Source: Planctomycetota bacterium
Lineage (GTDB): Bacteria > Planctomycetota > Planctomycetia > Pirellulales > Thermoguttaceae
Length of the DNA: 14,503 nt
Direction: 5' to 3'
Assembly (NCBI GenBank): GCA_015661985.1
Contig: DQVB01000183.1
Location: forward strand, 1 to 14,503
The translations under genes were made by a program, and so were the position numbers. Below the pieces are notes generated by a model. That model searched no databases, was not told where the DNA came from, and worked only from the letters and a program-made list of their open reading frames with translations. Of this stretch, positions 1 through 6,366 are shown in pieces; position 1 is the stretch's first letter; each line of letters starts with the position of its first letter.

Positions 1-34
1 AGTAGCTGTTCACCCCTCGTCGGGCCGGCTCGCG

Positions 35-79
35 CATGGGGGGCGGAACCGGTACGGTGGCACAACAGCGCCCCCCGTG
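35..79. repeat. Inverted repeat, 11-nt arms
   Basis: Arms CATGGGGGGCG (35-45) and CGCCCCCCGTG (69-79) are complementary at 10 of 11 positions. They enclose a 23-nt loop that itself contains the short dyad ACCG-GTA-CGGT (48-58). It could fold as a nested hairpin in RNA. No T-run follows on either strand, so it is not a classical intrinsic terminator. Its role is unknown, and short G-runs make some chance pairing likely in GC-rich DNA. Confidence 0.4.
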
Positions 80-269
80 GCAGTGGGCCGGGGCAAACGG
101 GCCCGAACGACCGTGGCGTTCCCCCATCCCCTGGCCGGTTCTTTGCGGCGACTGCGGGCTGATCGCTCGAACTTTTCTCAAACTCTCCGGATTGGCGAGT
201 GTGTAGCACCGTGCACAGGGAATGGAGCCGATGGCAACCAGGATTCCGGCTTTTTTCGCGCAGTTCCTG

Positions 270-352
270 ACCGCAGAGGACGCAGAGAGCGCAGAGCTGT
301 TCACGGAGAGTCTCTTCAATATTCTCTCAGCGGACTCTGCGCACTGTGCGGT
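270..352. repeat. Imperfect inverted repeat of CGCAGAG type
   Basis: The left arm (270-296) begins ACCGCAGAGGACGCAGAG. The right arm (324-352), read on the minus strand, begins ACCGCACAGTGCGCAGAG, so the two arms match over most of about 27 nt with a few mismatches and a two-base length difference. The 27-nt spacer includes GGAGAGTCTCTT. CGCAGAG-rich inverted units of this look recur as dispersed intergenic elements in several bacterial genomes; that is general recollection, not a search result. It may be a small non-mobile or MITE-like repeat. No coding capacity. Confidence 0.5.
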
Positions 353-425
353 TGAAGGCTTTGCCACGTGAGGTGGTCGTGAAATCCCCTGTTTTGTTGC
401 TACAGGCTCGGATTGGCCTCCTTTT

Positions 426-470
426 TTGTGCGGACCTGCTTGTCCGCTTTTGTGGACCTGCTTGTCCGCC
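426..470. repeat. Tandem pair of hairpin units
   Basis: The unit TTTTGT(GC)GGACCTGCTTGTCCGC occurs twice in a row. The core GGACCTGCTTGTCCGC is identical in both, at 432-447 and 454-469. Each copy folds as a 6-bp stem GCGGAC/GTCCGC around CTGCTT (430-447 and 452-469); the second copy has GTGGAC and would use one wobble pair. It starts seven bases beyond the permease stop codon, in the 3' UTR of the exporter operon. No U-run follows on the minus strand, so it may be an mRNA-end stabiliser or an intergenic repeat rather than an intrinsic terminator. Confidence 0.6.
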
Positions 471-476
471 GCTGCC

Positions 477-2288
477 TCAGAACTCCAATCGCCGGAAAGC
501 CCGGAACCCGATCCGCAGGGGCAGGGCCGTGGCTATCGCCCCCAAAACGAAACTGGCCGCAGTGCCCACCCACAGCCAGAGGCGGAGCACTGTGTCCAGG
601 GATTCACCCAGGTACTGGGCCACAAAGCGCACGAACCGCGGGTTGTGCGCGCCCTGGTAGAAGTGGCAGGGGACGGCCGTCAGCAGGACCACCGCCACGA
701 TGTACAGGGTGCTGATCACCAGGTTCAGTGTACCGCCGAACCCTGCGGCGATCTTCGCCGGCGAGTCCTCGCGCAGGTTGGGCATCCGCGCCCCCAGCCC
801 GACAGCGATGCCCGCCAGCCCGCAGCAGAGCACCAGGCATGTGAGCTGGTGGCTGGCCAGCACCAACGGCGGGACCCGGAGCATCACGTCGCTCAACAAC
901 ACCAGGGCCGAACAGGGGAGGATGGACGCGCCGACGGCGAAAACGAACTTGGCCCACAAGATCCGTTCCCGCCGCACGGGCAGGAGTCCCAGCACCCAGA
1001 AACGGCGGCTTTCCAAGCTGATCATGGGAAAGATGAACCGTGTGGTGAACGTGGACATGAGCAGACCGACGACCGACACGTTCAGAAAGCTGACCATGTT
1101 CACCCATCCGGCGTAGTAACGGTCGTACCGGAACCGGCGGATATTGACGAAGTAGAGGGCCAATAGGCCGAAGAAAATCAACAGCTGCGACCACTGAACC
1201 GGATCTCGCCGGAACAGCCGCAGGTCCTTGACGATGAACAGCCGGATCTGGGCCGGAAGCCAGGCGGTCAGCCCGTGTACGGCCTGGTCCATCCAAGTGG
1301 CCCAGCGCAACCGTCCGCTCCCCTGAGAACCGCTCAGCCGGTCGTAGGCCCGCCGGTAGATCCCCCCGGCCGCCCACATGGCCACCAGGCGCAAGAACAT
1401 GGCATTGGAGATCATCAGCACCAAGAACAGGACACTTTCAGCCCATTCCCCGGCGGCTGAATCCAGAAGCCCGGCGCTGAGCCACCAGCTGGGCAACAGC
1501 CGATGCTGGGCAAACTGGAGCCGCCCCAACATGTCCTGGAACCAATCCGGCGTGAGCAGGTCGCTGGAAGGGTAAAACGCCATGGACCAGCTGATGGCCG
1601 CCACGCCCGCGACGACCACCAAGGCGCCGAGGGCGATCATCAGGGCTCGCCCGTTGGGTACCCAGTAGACCACCAACAGACAGGCGATCGCTCCCAAGGC
1701 CGAAGGCACGTAGGTGAAGGCCACCAGGAAGGGGACCATGAACAGGTAGTAGTGGCCCGGCGCCTCGGCTACCTTGCCGTAGGCCAGTAGCATCGGGCTT
1801 CCCAGTAGCACGAAGGCCCAGCTGGCCAACAGGATCGACTCCTGGAACTTGTGCAGAAAAACCCGCTCCACTCGCGCCGGAAGCGACAAGAGCAACGGGA
1901 CATCTCGGCCGCGGAACAGGGAACTGTACAGCAGGATGGCCGAGGAGAAGACGAGCATGGCGAAAAGCGCCATGAAGAACATGCCGAAGACGGCTTCTTC
2001 GGTTTCTTCGCGCAGATCGCCCGGGATCGCCTGGGCCAGGAAGGCGAACCCTTCCACCGCCAGCCCGTAGAGGGCGAACCAGAGGAGGAGGCTGAGCAGT
2101 GCGATCAGCACCAAACGGAGTCGCGCCTGCGCCAAGGCTTGCCGGACCATGGTGCGCACCTGACGCAGCCGCATTCGCCAGAACGCCCGCCCCTCGGCCT
2201 CGGCACTGACCAGAGGCACCACCCGGGCACCCGTGGCCGCCGGAACCATTTTGTCGGGTGGCTGCTGGCCGATCCCGTGGCGCTGCAC
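477..2288 (-). CDS. ABC-2 type exporter permease, double length
   Basis: A 603-residue integral membrane protein, probably the transmembrane subunit of an ABC exporter whose ATPase is the gene just upstream. About twelve hydrophobic segments are visible, six per half: roughly 57-86, 101-125, 151-171, 180-210, 214-236 and 283-309, then 366-382, 396-423, 444-470, 480-499, 517-540 and 568-592. This is about twice the size of a normal ABC-2 half-permease, so the single chain may form the whole channel. The loop MPNLREDSPAKIAAGFGGT (502-520) before helix 11 looks like a family signature. The GTG start at 2288 is chosen because a strong GGGGAGGA site lies 6 nt upstream. The gap to the ATPase gene is 26 nt, so the two are cotranscribed. 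The exported substrate cannot be read from the sequence. Confidence 0.85.
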   Translation of the reverse strand: MQRHGIGQQPPDKMVPAATGARVVPLVSAEAEGRAFWRMRLRQVRTMVRQALAQARLRLVLIALLSLLLWFALYGLAVEGFAFLAQAIPGDLREETEEAVFGMFFMALFAMLVFSSAILLYSSLFRGRDVPLLLSLPARVERVFLHKFQESILLASWAFVLLGSPMLLAYGKVAEAPGHYYLFMVPFLVAFTYVPSALGAIACLLVVYWVPNGRALMIALGALVVVAGVAAISWSMAFYPSSDLLTPDWFQDMLGRLQFAQHRLLPSWWLSAGLLDSAAGEWAESVLFLVLMISNAMFLRLVAMWAAGGIYRRAYDRLSGSQGSGRLRWATWMDQAVHGLTAWLPAQIRLFIVKDLRLFRRDPVQWSQLLIFFGLLALYFVNIRRFRYDRYYAGWVNMVSFLNVSVVGLLMSTFTTRFIFPMISLESRRFWVLGLLPVRRERILWAKFVFAVGASILPCSALVLLSDVMLRVPPLVLASHQLTCLVLCCGLAGIAVGLGARMPNLREDSPAKIAAGFGGTLNLVISTLYIVAVVLLTAVPCHFYQGAHNPRFVRFVAQYLGESLDTVLRLWLWVGTAASFVLGAIATALPLRIGFRAFRRLEF

Positions 2289-2294
2289 CTCTGA

Positions 2295-2302
2295 TCCTCC
2301 CC
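2295..2302 (-). promoter_or_regulatory. Ribosome binding site of the ABC permease
   Basis: On the minus strand this reads GGGGAGGA, six bases before the GTG at 2288. It decides that start over the internal ATG at residue 14 of the same frame. Confidence 0.7.
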
Positions 2303-2314
2303 ATACGGCGGCGT

Positions 2315-3097
2315 TCAGCCGTTGCGATCAACACACGCTCTTCGGTTTTCGGTCGCCCGGGAAGGCCGGCCATTGCCTTCGGCCGTCAACTGCAGGAACA
2401 ACTGCTCCAGCGATCCTTCCGATGCGGCCAACTCCTGCTGCAATTCCGACTGGGTGCCCAGGAAAACCAAACGCCCTTGGTCGATAATCCCGATCCGGCC
2501 GGCAATCTCTTCCGCCACACTCAGTGTGTGGGTGGACATGAACACTGCCGTCCCCTGCGCGGCGCGGTGGCGGAGCAGGTCTTTGACCAACCGGGCGCTC
2601 TTGGGGTCCAAGCCCACCATGGGCTCGTCGACCACCAACACAGGTGGATCGTGTAACAGGGCCGAGGCGAACACCAACCGCTGTTTCATCCCGTGGGAAT
2701 ATGTTTCCGTCAAATCGTCCAGGAACTCGCCCAGTTCGAAGCGCTCCGTTTCACGCTCGATCCTCGCGCGCCGTTCGCGCCGCTGCAGGCCTCGCATCTC
2801 CGCCACGAACTCCAGGAATTCGCGCCCGGAAAGCTTGTCGTACAAGAAAGCCTCCTCCGGCACATATCCGATCTGCTGGGTCGCCTCGCGGGGGCTGCGC
2901 ACCGTATCGTACCCGCACACGGAAACCTGGCCGGAGGTGGGCCGCAACAGACAGACCAGCATCTTGATGGTCGTCGTCTTCCCCGCCCCGTTCGGCCCGA
3001 GGAAGGCAAACAGTTCGCCCGGCGGCACCGCCAAACTCAGATCGACCACCGCCTTTTTCGTTCCGAAACTCCGCGCCGCCCTGTCAAAGCGAATCAT
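2315..3097 (-). CDS. ABC transporter ATP-binding protein
   Basis: A 260-residue cytoplasmic nucleotide-binding subunit that should power the permease encoded next. All hallmarks are present: Walker A GPNGAGKTT (34-42), Q-loop at Q74/Q75, signature YSHGMKQRL (133-141), Walker B VLVVDEPM (153-160) with catalytic E158, D-loop GLDP (162-165) and switch histidine H190. The YSHGMKQR signature is the variant usual in the CcmA/NatA-like class of ABC-2 exporters rather than in importers. The last 20 or so residues are charged and may be a family-specific tail. It starts with ATG 30 nt after the upstream unknown gene and ends 26 nt before the permease, which gives a tight three-gene operon. The Shine-Dalgarno site is weak. 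The ATPase assignment is firm; the substrate is unknown. Confidence 0.95.
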   Translation of the reverse strand: MIRFDRAARSFGTKKAVVDLSLAVPPGELFAFLGPNGAGKTTTIKMLVCLLRPTSGQVSVCGYDTVRSPREATQQIGYVPEEAFLYDKLSGREFLEFVAEMRGLQRRERRARIERETERFELGEFLDDLTETYSHGMKQRLVFASALLHDPPVLVVDEPMVGLDPKSARLVKDLLRHRAAQGTAVFMSTHTLSVAEEIAGRIGIIDQGRLVFLGTQSELQQELAASEGSLEQLFLQLTAEGNGRPSRATENRRACVDRNG

Positions 3098-3127
3098 TGT
3101 CCGATCCCCGTCCTCTCCACGGAGCTC

Positions 3128-4054
3128 CTACCAATCCAACCGATCGGCCAACCGGCGGGCCTGGTCGTCCGGCATCCGCACAAAGGACAGCGTCCCCCCG
3201 AAGGCGTTCACCTCCTGCCGCAGCACCAGCCCCTCGCTGTCTACCCACATCCGCCCGCGGACCAACCGAGATTCCCTGGCCGTCGAGCCCGGGTCGCTGC
3301 GGAACACCACCAACAGCGCCTCGACCATCCGCCCGTTCCATTCAATCAGCTCGGAGCGCTCCACCATCGCATGGACCAGCTCCAGCGGCTCGGTGGGCGG
3401 CCGGAACGGACTGTAGATCTCCACCGTCCACGACTGCCCCTTGCGCAGCCCGGGCATCCGCGCATCGGGCGAAAGGGCATCGCGTACCATCGTCCTGCCC
3501 GGCAAGGGCACATCGTGATCGTACGTCACCTCGCCGGCATGGACCGTCACATGCAGCTGGCCGCCGGTGATCTGCCCTCGCGCTTTGACCACGTCCTCCA
3601 CACCAGACACATTCAGCCGCACCTCGAACCAACTCAGCCCCCCCAGCGGGTCAAAAATGAACTGACTGCGCACGTCCAGCAGAAGCTGGTACCCTTCCAC
3701 CGACCCTACCAGGAACTGCAGGTTCTTCGGCACCATCTTGTCCAACGGGAGCCGCTCGAAGTGGACGCGGCTGTGGACCTCCGTCACCCCCTGGGCCGAA
3801 CGCTGCAGCCGCGAAGCGGACCAGCCCACCGGCTGGTCGTTCCAGCGGATGTACCAACACTCGGCCGCACCCTCCTCCCGTGACTGAAGGATCGTGCGAT
3901 AGTCGGGCGGCTCGCCCACCAGCAGCGTGGGCAAGACCTTCTTCCAAACCAGCCACGTCATCGTGGCCAGCCACAAGAGAACCACCGAAATGGTGTACCA
4001 ACGGCTGTACACAGCTAGCCAACCGGGCTGTTTTCCACGGGACAGGCTGCCCAA
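3128..4054 (-). CDS. Membrane-anchored protein of unknown function, ABC operon
   Basis: I do not recognise this protein. It has a short basic N-terminus, one hydrophobic helix (about 20-38) and then a soluble, beta-strand-rich domain of about 250 residues, so it is probably a single-pass protein with the domain outside the cytoplasm. The pattern WYIRWNDQPVGW (67-78) and the late stretch GRMWVDSEGLVLRQEV (267-282) recall proteins of the DUF3108 or lipoprotein-carrier-like fold, but this is a loose impression. It is the first gene of the exporter operon, 30 nt ahead of the ATPase, which suggests it serves the same transporter, for example as a periplasmic adaptor or substrate-handling part. The start is uncertain. 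The frame offers TTG at 4054 without a clear Shine-Dalgarno site and a GTG at residue 15; no ATG lies between the upstream in-frame stop and residue 31. Confidence 0.75.
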   Translation of the reverse strand: MGSLSRGKQPGWLAVYSRWYTISVVLLWLATMTWLVWKKVLPTLLVGEPPDYRTILQSREEGAAECWYIRWNDQPVGWSASRLQRSAQGVTEVHSRVHFERLPLDKMVPKNLQFLVGSVEGYQLLLDVRSQFIFDPLGGLSWFEVRLNVSGVEDVVKARGQITGGQLHVTVHAGEVTYDHDVPLPGRTMVRDALSPDARMPGLRKGQSWTVEIYSPFRPPTEPLELVHAMVERSELIEWNGRMVEALLVVFRSDPGSTARESRLVRGRMWVDSEGLVLRQEVNAFGGTLSFVRMPDDQARRLADRLDW

Positions 4055-4224
4055 AATACGCTGGCCGAGGGCCCTCAGGTTCCCTCAACGCCGCCCAATC
4101 GGGGGGGCGGCCGTCCACCGGTGAGTTTATCCCCCTACCACTCTATTTTCCAGCACAGGGCAAATCTGTCGAACGCTCTTCCGCCCCTTTTGGTGGACCC
4201 GGCTGAGGCCACGGCCCCCGGCGG
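4055..4224 (-). promoter_or_regulatory. Probable promoter region of the ABC exporter operon
   Basis: This 170-bp gap lies between the glycerate kinase stop codon and the first exporter gene. It contains a relatively AT-rich stretch at about 4126-4155, the likeliest place for a promoter on the minus strand, but no convincing -35/-10 pair. A 7-bp stem GCCGCCC/GGGCGGC (4090-4096 and 4105-4111, 8-nt loop) sits between that stretch and the start codon and would fall in the 5' leader. It could regulate translation or be chance pairing. Confidence 0.3.
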
Positions 4225-5598
4225 TCAACCAGGCCCGCGCCGGTCCCCTTCGATGCGATCGGCAACCACCACGCGCAGGTCGCAGACATTCGTGCCGGTC
4301 GGGCCGGTCTGGATCAGTGCCCCGAGGAGCTGGAAGAAGTGGTAGGCATCGTTGCGCTGGAGGTAGTGGGCCGGATCGAGTCCCTGCTGGCGTGCGGCGG
4401 CGATGACAGCGGCATCCAAGAACGCCCCGGCTGCGTCGGTAGGGCCATCTTCACCGTCCGTGCCGCCGGACAGGAGGGCTATACCGGCCGCCCCGTCACC
4501 GGCCAGTCGCTCCAGGGCCGCCAGCACGAGTTGCTGGTTGCGCCCGCCCAGGCCACGCCGCCCCACCGGAGCTAGTTTGACCACCGGTTCGCCGCCGCTT
4601 ACCAGACAATCCGGTCCCGGGCCGGCGCGCAGCGTGAGGGCCATTTGCGCCAACTGCCGGCCCACCTCTTCGGCCAGCCCCTCTGACTTGGGGGCACTGG
4701 TCATGGACGGCCAATAGCCGAGTTGTTCGGCGTGGCGGCCGGCAGCGTGCACGGCCGTGGCGTTGTTACCGATGATCAGGTTGGTCACTCGGCAGCTGGC
4801 CGGCGCAGGTTGAGGCTGCTTTCGCCGGAGATAGTCGAACACTCGCGGCGAGATGCCCGCCGAAAGGGCATCGAATTTCTCCAGCACCGCCAGTGCCTGT
4901 TCGGGCGTGCATGGATCGTCCACCGTCGGACCGGAGGCGATCACGTCCAACGGATCGCCCAACACATCGGAGATGATCAGTGCCGCCAGGCGTCCGGCAC
5001 GGCAAGCCCGCTTCAGCCCGCCGCCTTTGATGCGGCTGAGCTGCTTGCGCACCGCGTTCAGCTCTTCGATCGTGGCGCCTGATGCGCTAAGGTGGCGGGT
5101 TACGGCCAATTTGTCTTCCAACGTGATCCCCTCAGCCGGCGCGGGCAGCAGGGCCGATCCGCCACCGGAGATCAGGGCCAGACAGAGGTCGTCCGGCCCG
5201 AGCGAAGCGACCAGGCGCAAGATCTCCATCGCGCCCTGGACGCCGGCCGGGGTCGGTTCGTTGACCCCGGGGGGCCGCGCGCCGTGGAGCCGGATCCGCT
5301 GGAGCGGACGCACACAGTCTTCCGGTACGTTGACCCAGCCGGTCAGGTTTTTCGCGGCCATCAGCTGCGGCCCCAGGACCTCTTCCACGGCCGCGGCCAT
5401 CCCCGCGCCCGCTTTGCCGGCCCCCACCACGGCGATCCGGCGGATCGAGTCCAATCGCAGGCGCTGCTCCCCCACGAGGAGCATCGGACCAGCTGCTTTG
5501 AGCACTTGATGTACTAACCGCTCCGAGCGGACCGCATCCACCCCGGCCTGCCAGATGGCCAGGGCGTCACGGCGGAGTTGTTCAGGGGGGCGTTTCAT
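4225..5598 (-). CDS. gckA: Glycerate 2-kinase, GckA/MOFRL type
   Basis: A 457-residue cytoplasmic enzyme that phosphorylates D-glycerate with ATP to 2-phosphoglycerate, feeding lower glycolysis (class II, DUF4147 N-domain followed by a MOFRL C-domain). Visible motifs are GAGKAGAG (59-66) with the conserved lysine K62, LISGGGSALLPAP (142-154), RKQLSRIKGGGLK (184-196), SDVLGDPLDVIASGPT (210-225), GGRNQQLVLA (351-360) with conserved R353, LLSGGTDGEDGPTDAAGAF (375-393), and the C-terminal TGPTGTNVCDLRVVV (431-445), where the MOFRL-type motif normally sits. Length is normal. ATG at 5598 is preceded only by a weak GGAG. It is the last gene of the permease-ribokinase operon but is separated from the 209-residue gene by 132 bp containing strong repeats, so it may have its own expression control. 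Confusion with GarK/GlxK-type glycerate kinases is unlikely because those are a different fold. Confidence 0.93.
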   Translation of the reverse strand: MKRPPEQLRRDALAIWQAGVDAVRSERLVHQVLKAAGPMLLVGEQRLRLDSIRRIAVVGAGKAGAGMAAAVEEVLGPQLMAAKNLTGWVNVPEDCVRPLQRIRLHGARPPGVNEPTPAGVQGAMEILRLVASLGPDDLCLALISGGGSALLPAPAEGITLEDKLAVTRHLSASGATIEELNAVRKQLSRIKGGGLKRACRAGRLAALIISDVLGDPLDVIASGPTVDDPCTPEQALAVLEKFDALSAGISPRVFDYLRRKQPQPAPASCRVTNLIIGNNATAVHAAGRHAEQLGYWPSMTSAPKSEGLAEEVGRQLAQMALTLRAGPGPDCLVSGGEPVVKLAPVGRRGLGGRNQQLVLAALERLAGDGAAGIALLSGGTDGEDGPTDAAGAFLDAAVIAAARQQGLDPAHYLQRNDAYHFFQLLGALIQTGPTGTNVCDLRVVVADRIEGDRRGPG

Positions 5599-5625
5599 GG
5601 GATTGTGCTTTTGCTCCGGGTTTCA

Positions 5626-5697
5626 CGCATCGGACGGGCCGGACCGAACTGTCTCGTCTGACCAGTCTGACGCGACTGACAGGTCCGACCCGTCCGA
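5626..5697. repeat. Eight-unit 9-bp tandem repeat with long inverted repeat
   Basis: Cut into 9-mers from 5626, the sequence is CGCATCGGA, CGGGCCGGA, CCGAACTGT, CTCGTCTGA, CCAGTCTGA, CGCGACTGA, CAGGTCCGA, CCCGTCCGA. Most units end in TCYGA or a close variant. The outer units also form an inverted repeat: 5630-5645 and 5682-5697 pair over 16 nt with one mismatch, which becomes a G-U pair in minus-strand RNA, around a 36-nt loop. It lies in the gap between the 209-residue gene and glycerate kinase. It could slow or process the mRNA; the period of three codons is not part of a credible gene. Confidence 0.65.
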
Positions 5698-5701
5698 CCA
5701 C

Positions 5702-5728
5702 GCCCGCGCGCAGCCGTTGTCCGCGGGC
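5702..5728 (-). other. Hairpin just after the 209-residue gene
   Basis: A perfect 7-bp inverted repeat, GCCCGCG (5702-5708) and CGCGGGC (5722-5728) with a 13-nt loop, begins two bases past the stop codon of the upstream gene on the minus strand. No U-run follows, so it is at most a factor-dependent terminator or an mRNA 3'-end barrier. Together with the adjacent repeat array it may uncouple glycerate kinase from the upstream genes. Confidence 0.35.
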
Positions 5729-5730
5729 CT

Positions 5731-6360
5731 TCACGGGGGTTGTGGGCTGCGCACGCGCAGCACATCGAGCCATTTGGTTTCGTCCTCGATTTCACGCCGG
5801 CCAAAGTAGACGACGCCGGCGGCGCGCATCACCAGGCCTGCCAGCGTGATCTGGCCTTGAAAACGAAACACGCCGGCGGTGACGCACCAAGGTGTGCCCT
5901 TGCCGGCTTCGCCCGGAAGTCTGATGCGGGCAAAGACCGTGCGGGTGAATCCGTGGATCGAAAGCTGGGGTGGCCAGTGCTGGACCAGCGTTTCGTGCGA
6001 CTGGACCACGCTGGCCAGCCCGGGCACGATGGCCTCGAGCAATTCGCCCCTTTGTTCCGGCGGGGGTAGGCGTTGGCCCCGGCCTGCCGGGGCCAGGATG
6101 ATCGCCGCCAAGCGCACCGGCACGTGATAGTATTCCAGGCGCGGACCCGTTTCCGGCGGCCCGGCCTCGCCCAACTGGTTGACGTCGATCTCCGGCTCGC
6201 GCAGGTCGACCACCAGGGCCCGCCGCCGACGCACCAGCCGCCAAAACACGTAGAGCGAGGCGAGCACAGCTGCGGCGATCAGGGCGTAACGTATTGGTGT
6301 GCTGGTCAGGATCTCCAGCACCGACTGGACAGCCTCGGGCAGCTGGATCGCAGTTGGCAT
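5731..6360 (-). CDS. Single-pass membrane protein of unknown function, 209 aa
   Basis: I cannot name this protein. It starts with a short amphipathic N-terminus, then one clear transmembrane helix (about 25-43) followed by RRRR (44-47), so by the positive-inside rule the C-terminal part should be cytoplasmic. A Pro/Gly-rich linker (60-75) leads to a globular domain of about 130 residues with alternating hydrophobic strands: HVPVRLAAIILAPAGRG (79-95), HGFTRTVFARIRLPG (136-150) and VTAGVFRFQGQITLAGLVMR (160-179). No catalytic motif stands out. The gene lies 6 nt after ribokinase, so translational coupling is likely, yet nothing in the protein points to sugar metabolism. The ATG at 6360 has no good Shine-Dalgarno site, in keeping with coupling. 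The gene is real judging from its compact frame, its helix and its operon position. Confidence 0.75.
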   Translation of the reverse strand: MPTAIQLPEAVQSVLEILTSTPIRYALIAAAVLASLYVFWRLVRRRRALVVDLREPEIDVNQLGEAGPPETGPRLEYYHVPVRLAAIILAPAGRGQRLPPPEQRGELLEAIVPGLASVVQSHETLVQHWPPQLSIHGFTRTVFARIRLPGEAGKGTPWCVTAGVFRFQGQITLAGLVMRAAGVVYFGRREIEDETKWLDVLRVRSPQPP

Positions 6361-6366
6361 GGGCGT

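Larger units (their letters stand above)
1..476. other. Gene-free region with three repeat structures
   Basis: No credible coding region lies here. The only open frames are short, use low-complexity Arg/Pro/Ala composition and resemble no family I know. The interval holds three structures described separately: an inverted repeat near 35-79, an imperfect inverted repeat of the CGCAGAG type at 270-352, and two tandem hairpin units at 426-470 directly after the stop codon of the ABC permease gene. The region therefore looks like intergenic DNA downstream of the minus-strand exporter operon. Confidence 0.7.

Noticed and set aside
77..355. 92-codon open frame in the 5' region as a small gene
   Set aside because: It runs through both the CGCAGAG inverted repeat and non-coding-looking sequence and has no start signal or similarity.
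430..469. Tandem hairpins as a two-spacer CRISPR remnant
   Set aside because: Only two units with almost no intervening spacer and no cas genes; it is a tandem hairpin, not a repeat-spacer array.
2322..3883. Long plus-strand open frames (up to 396 codons) opposite the ABC genes
   Set aside because: They are antisense to a complete ABC ATPase with all motifs and to its operon partner, and their translations lack any family resemblance.
5555..5809. Open frame translating the 9-bp array as Ser/Thr-Asp-x tripeptides
   Set aside because: It begins inside the antisense of glycerate kinase and ends inside the antisense of the 209-residue gene, with no start signal; the tripeptide pattern is a by-product of the 9-bp period.
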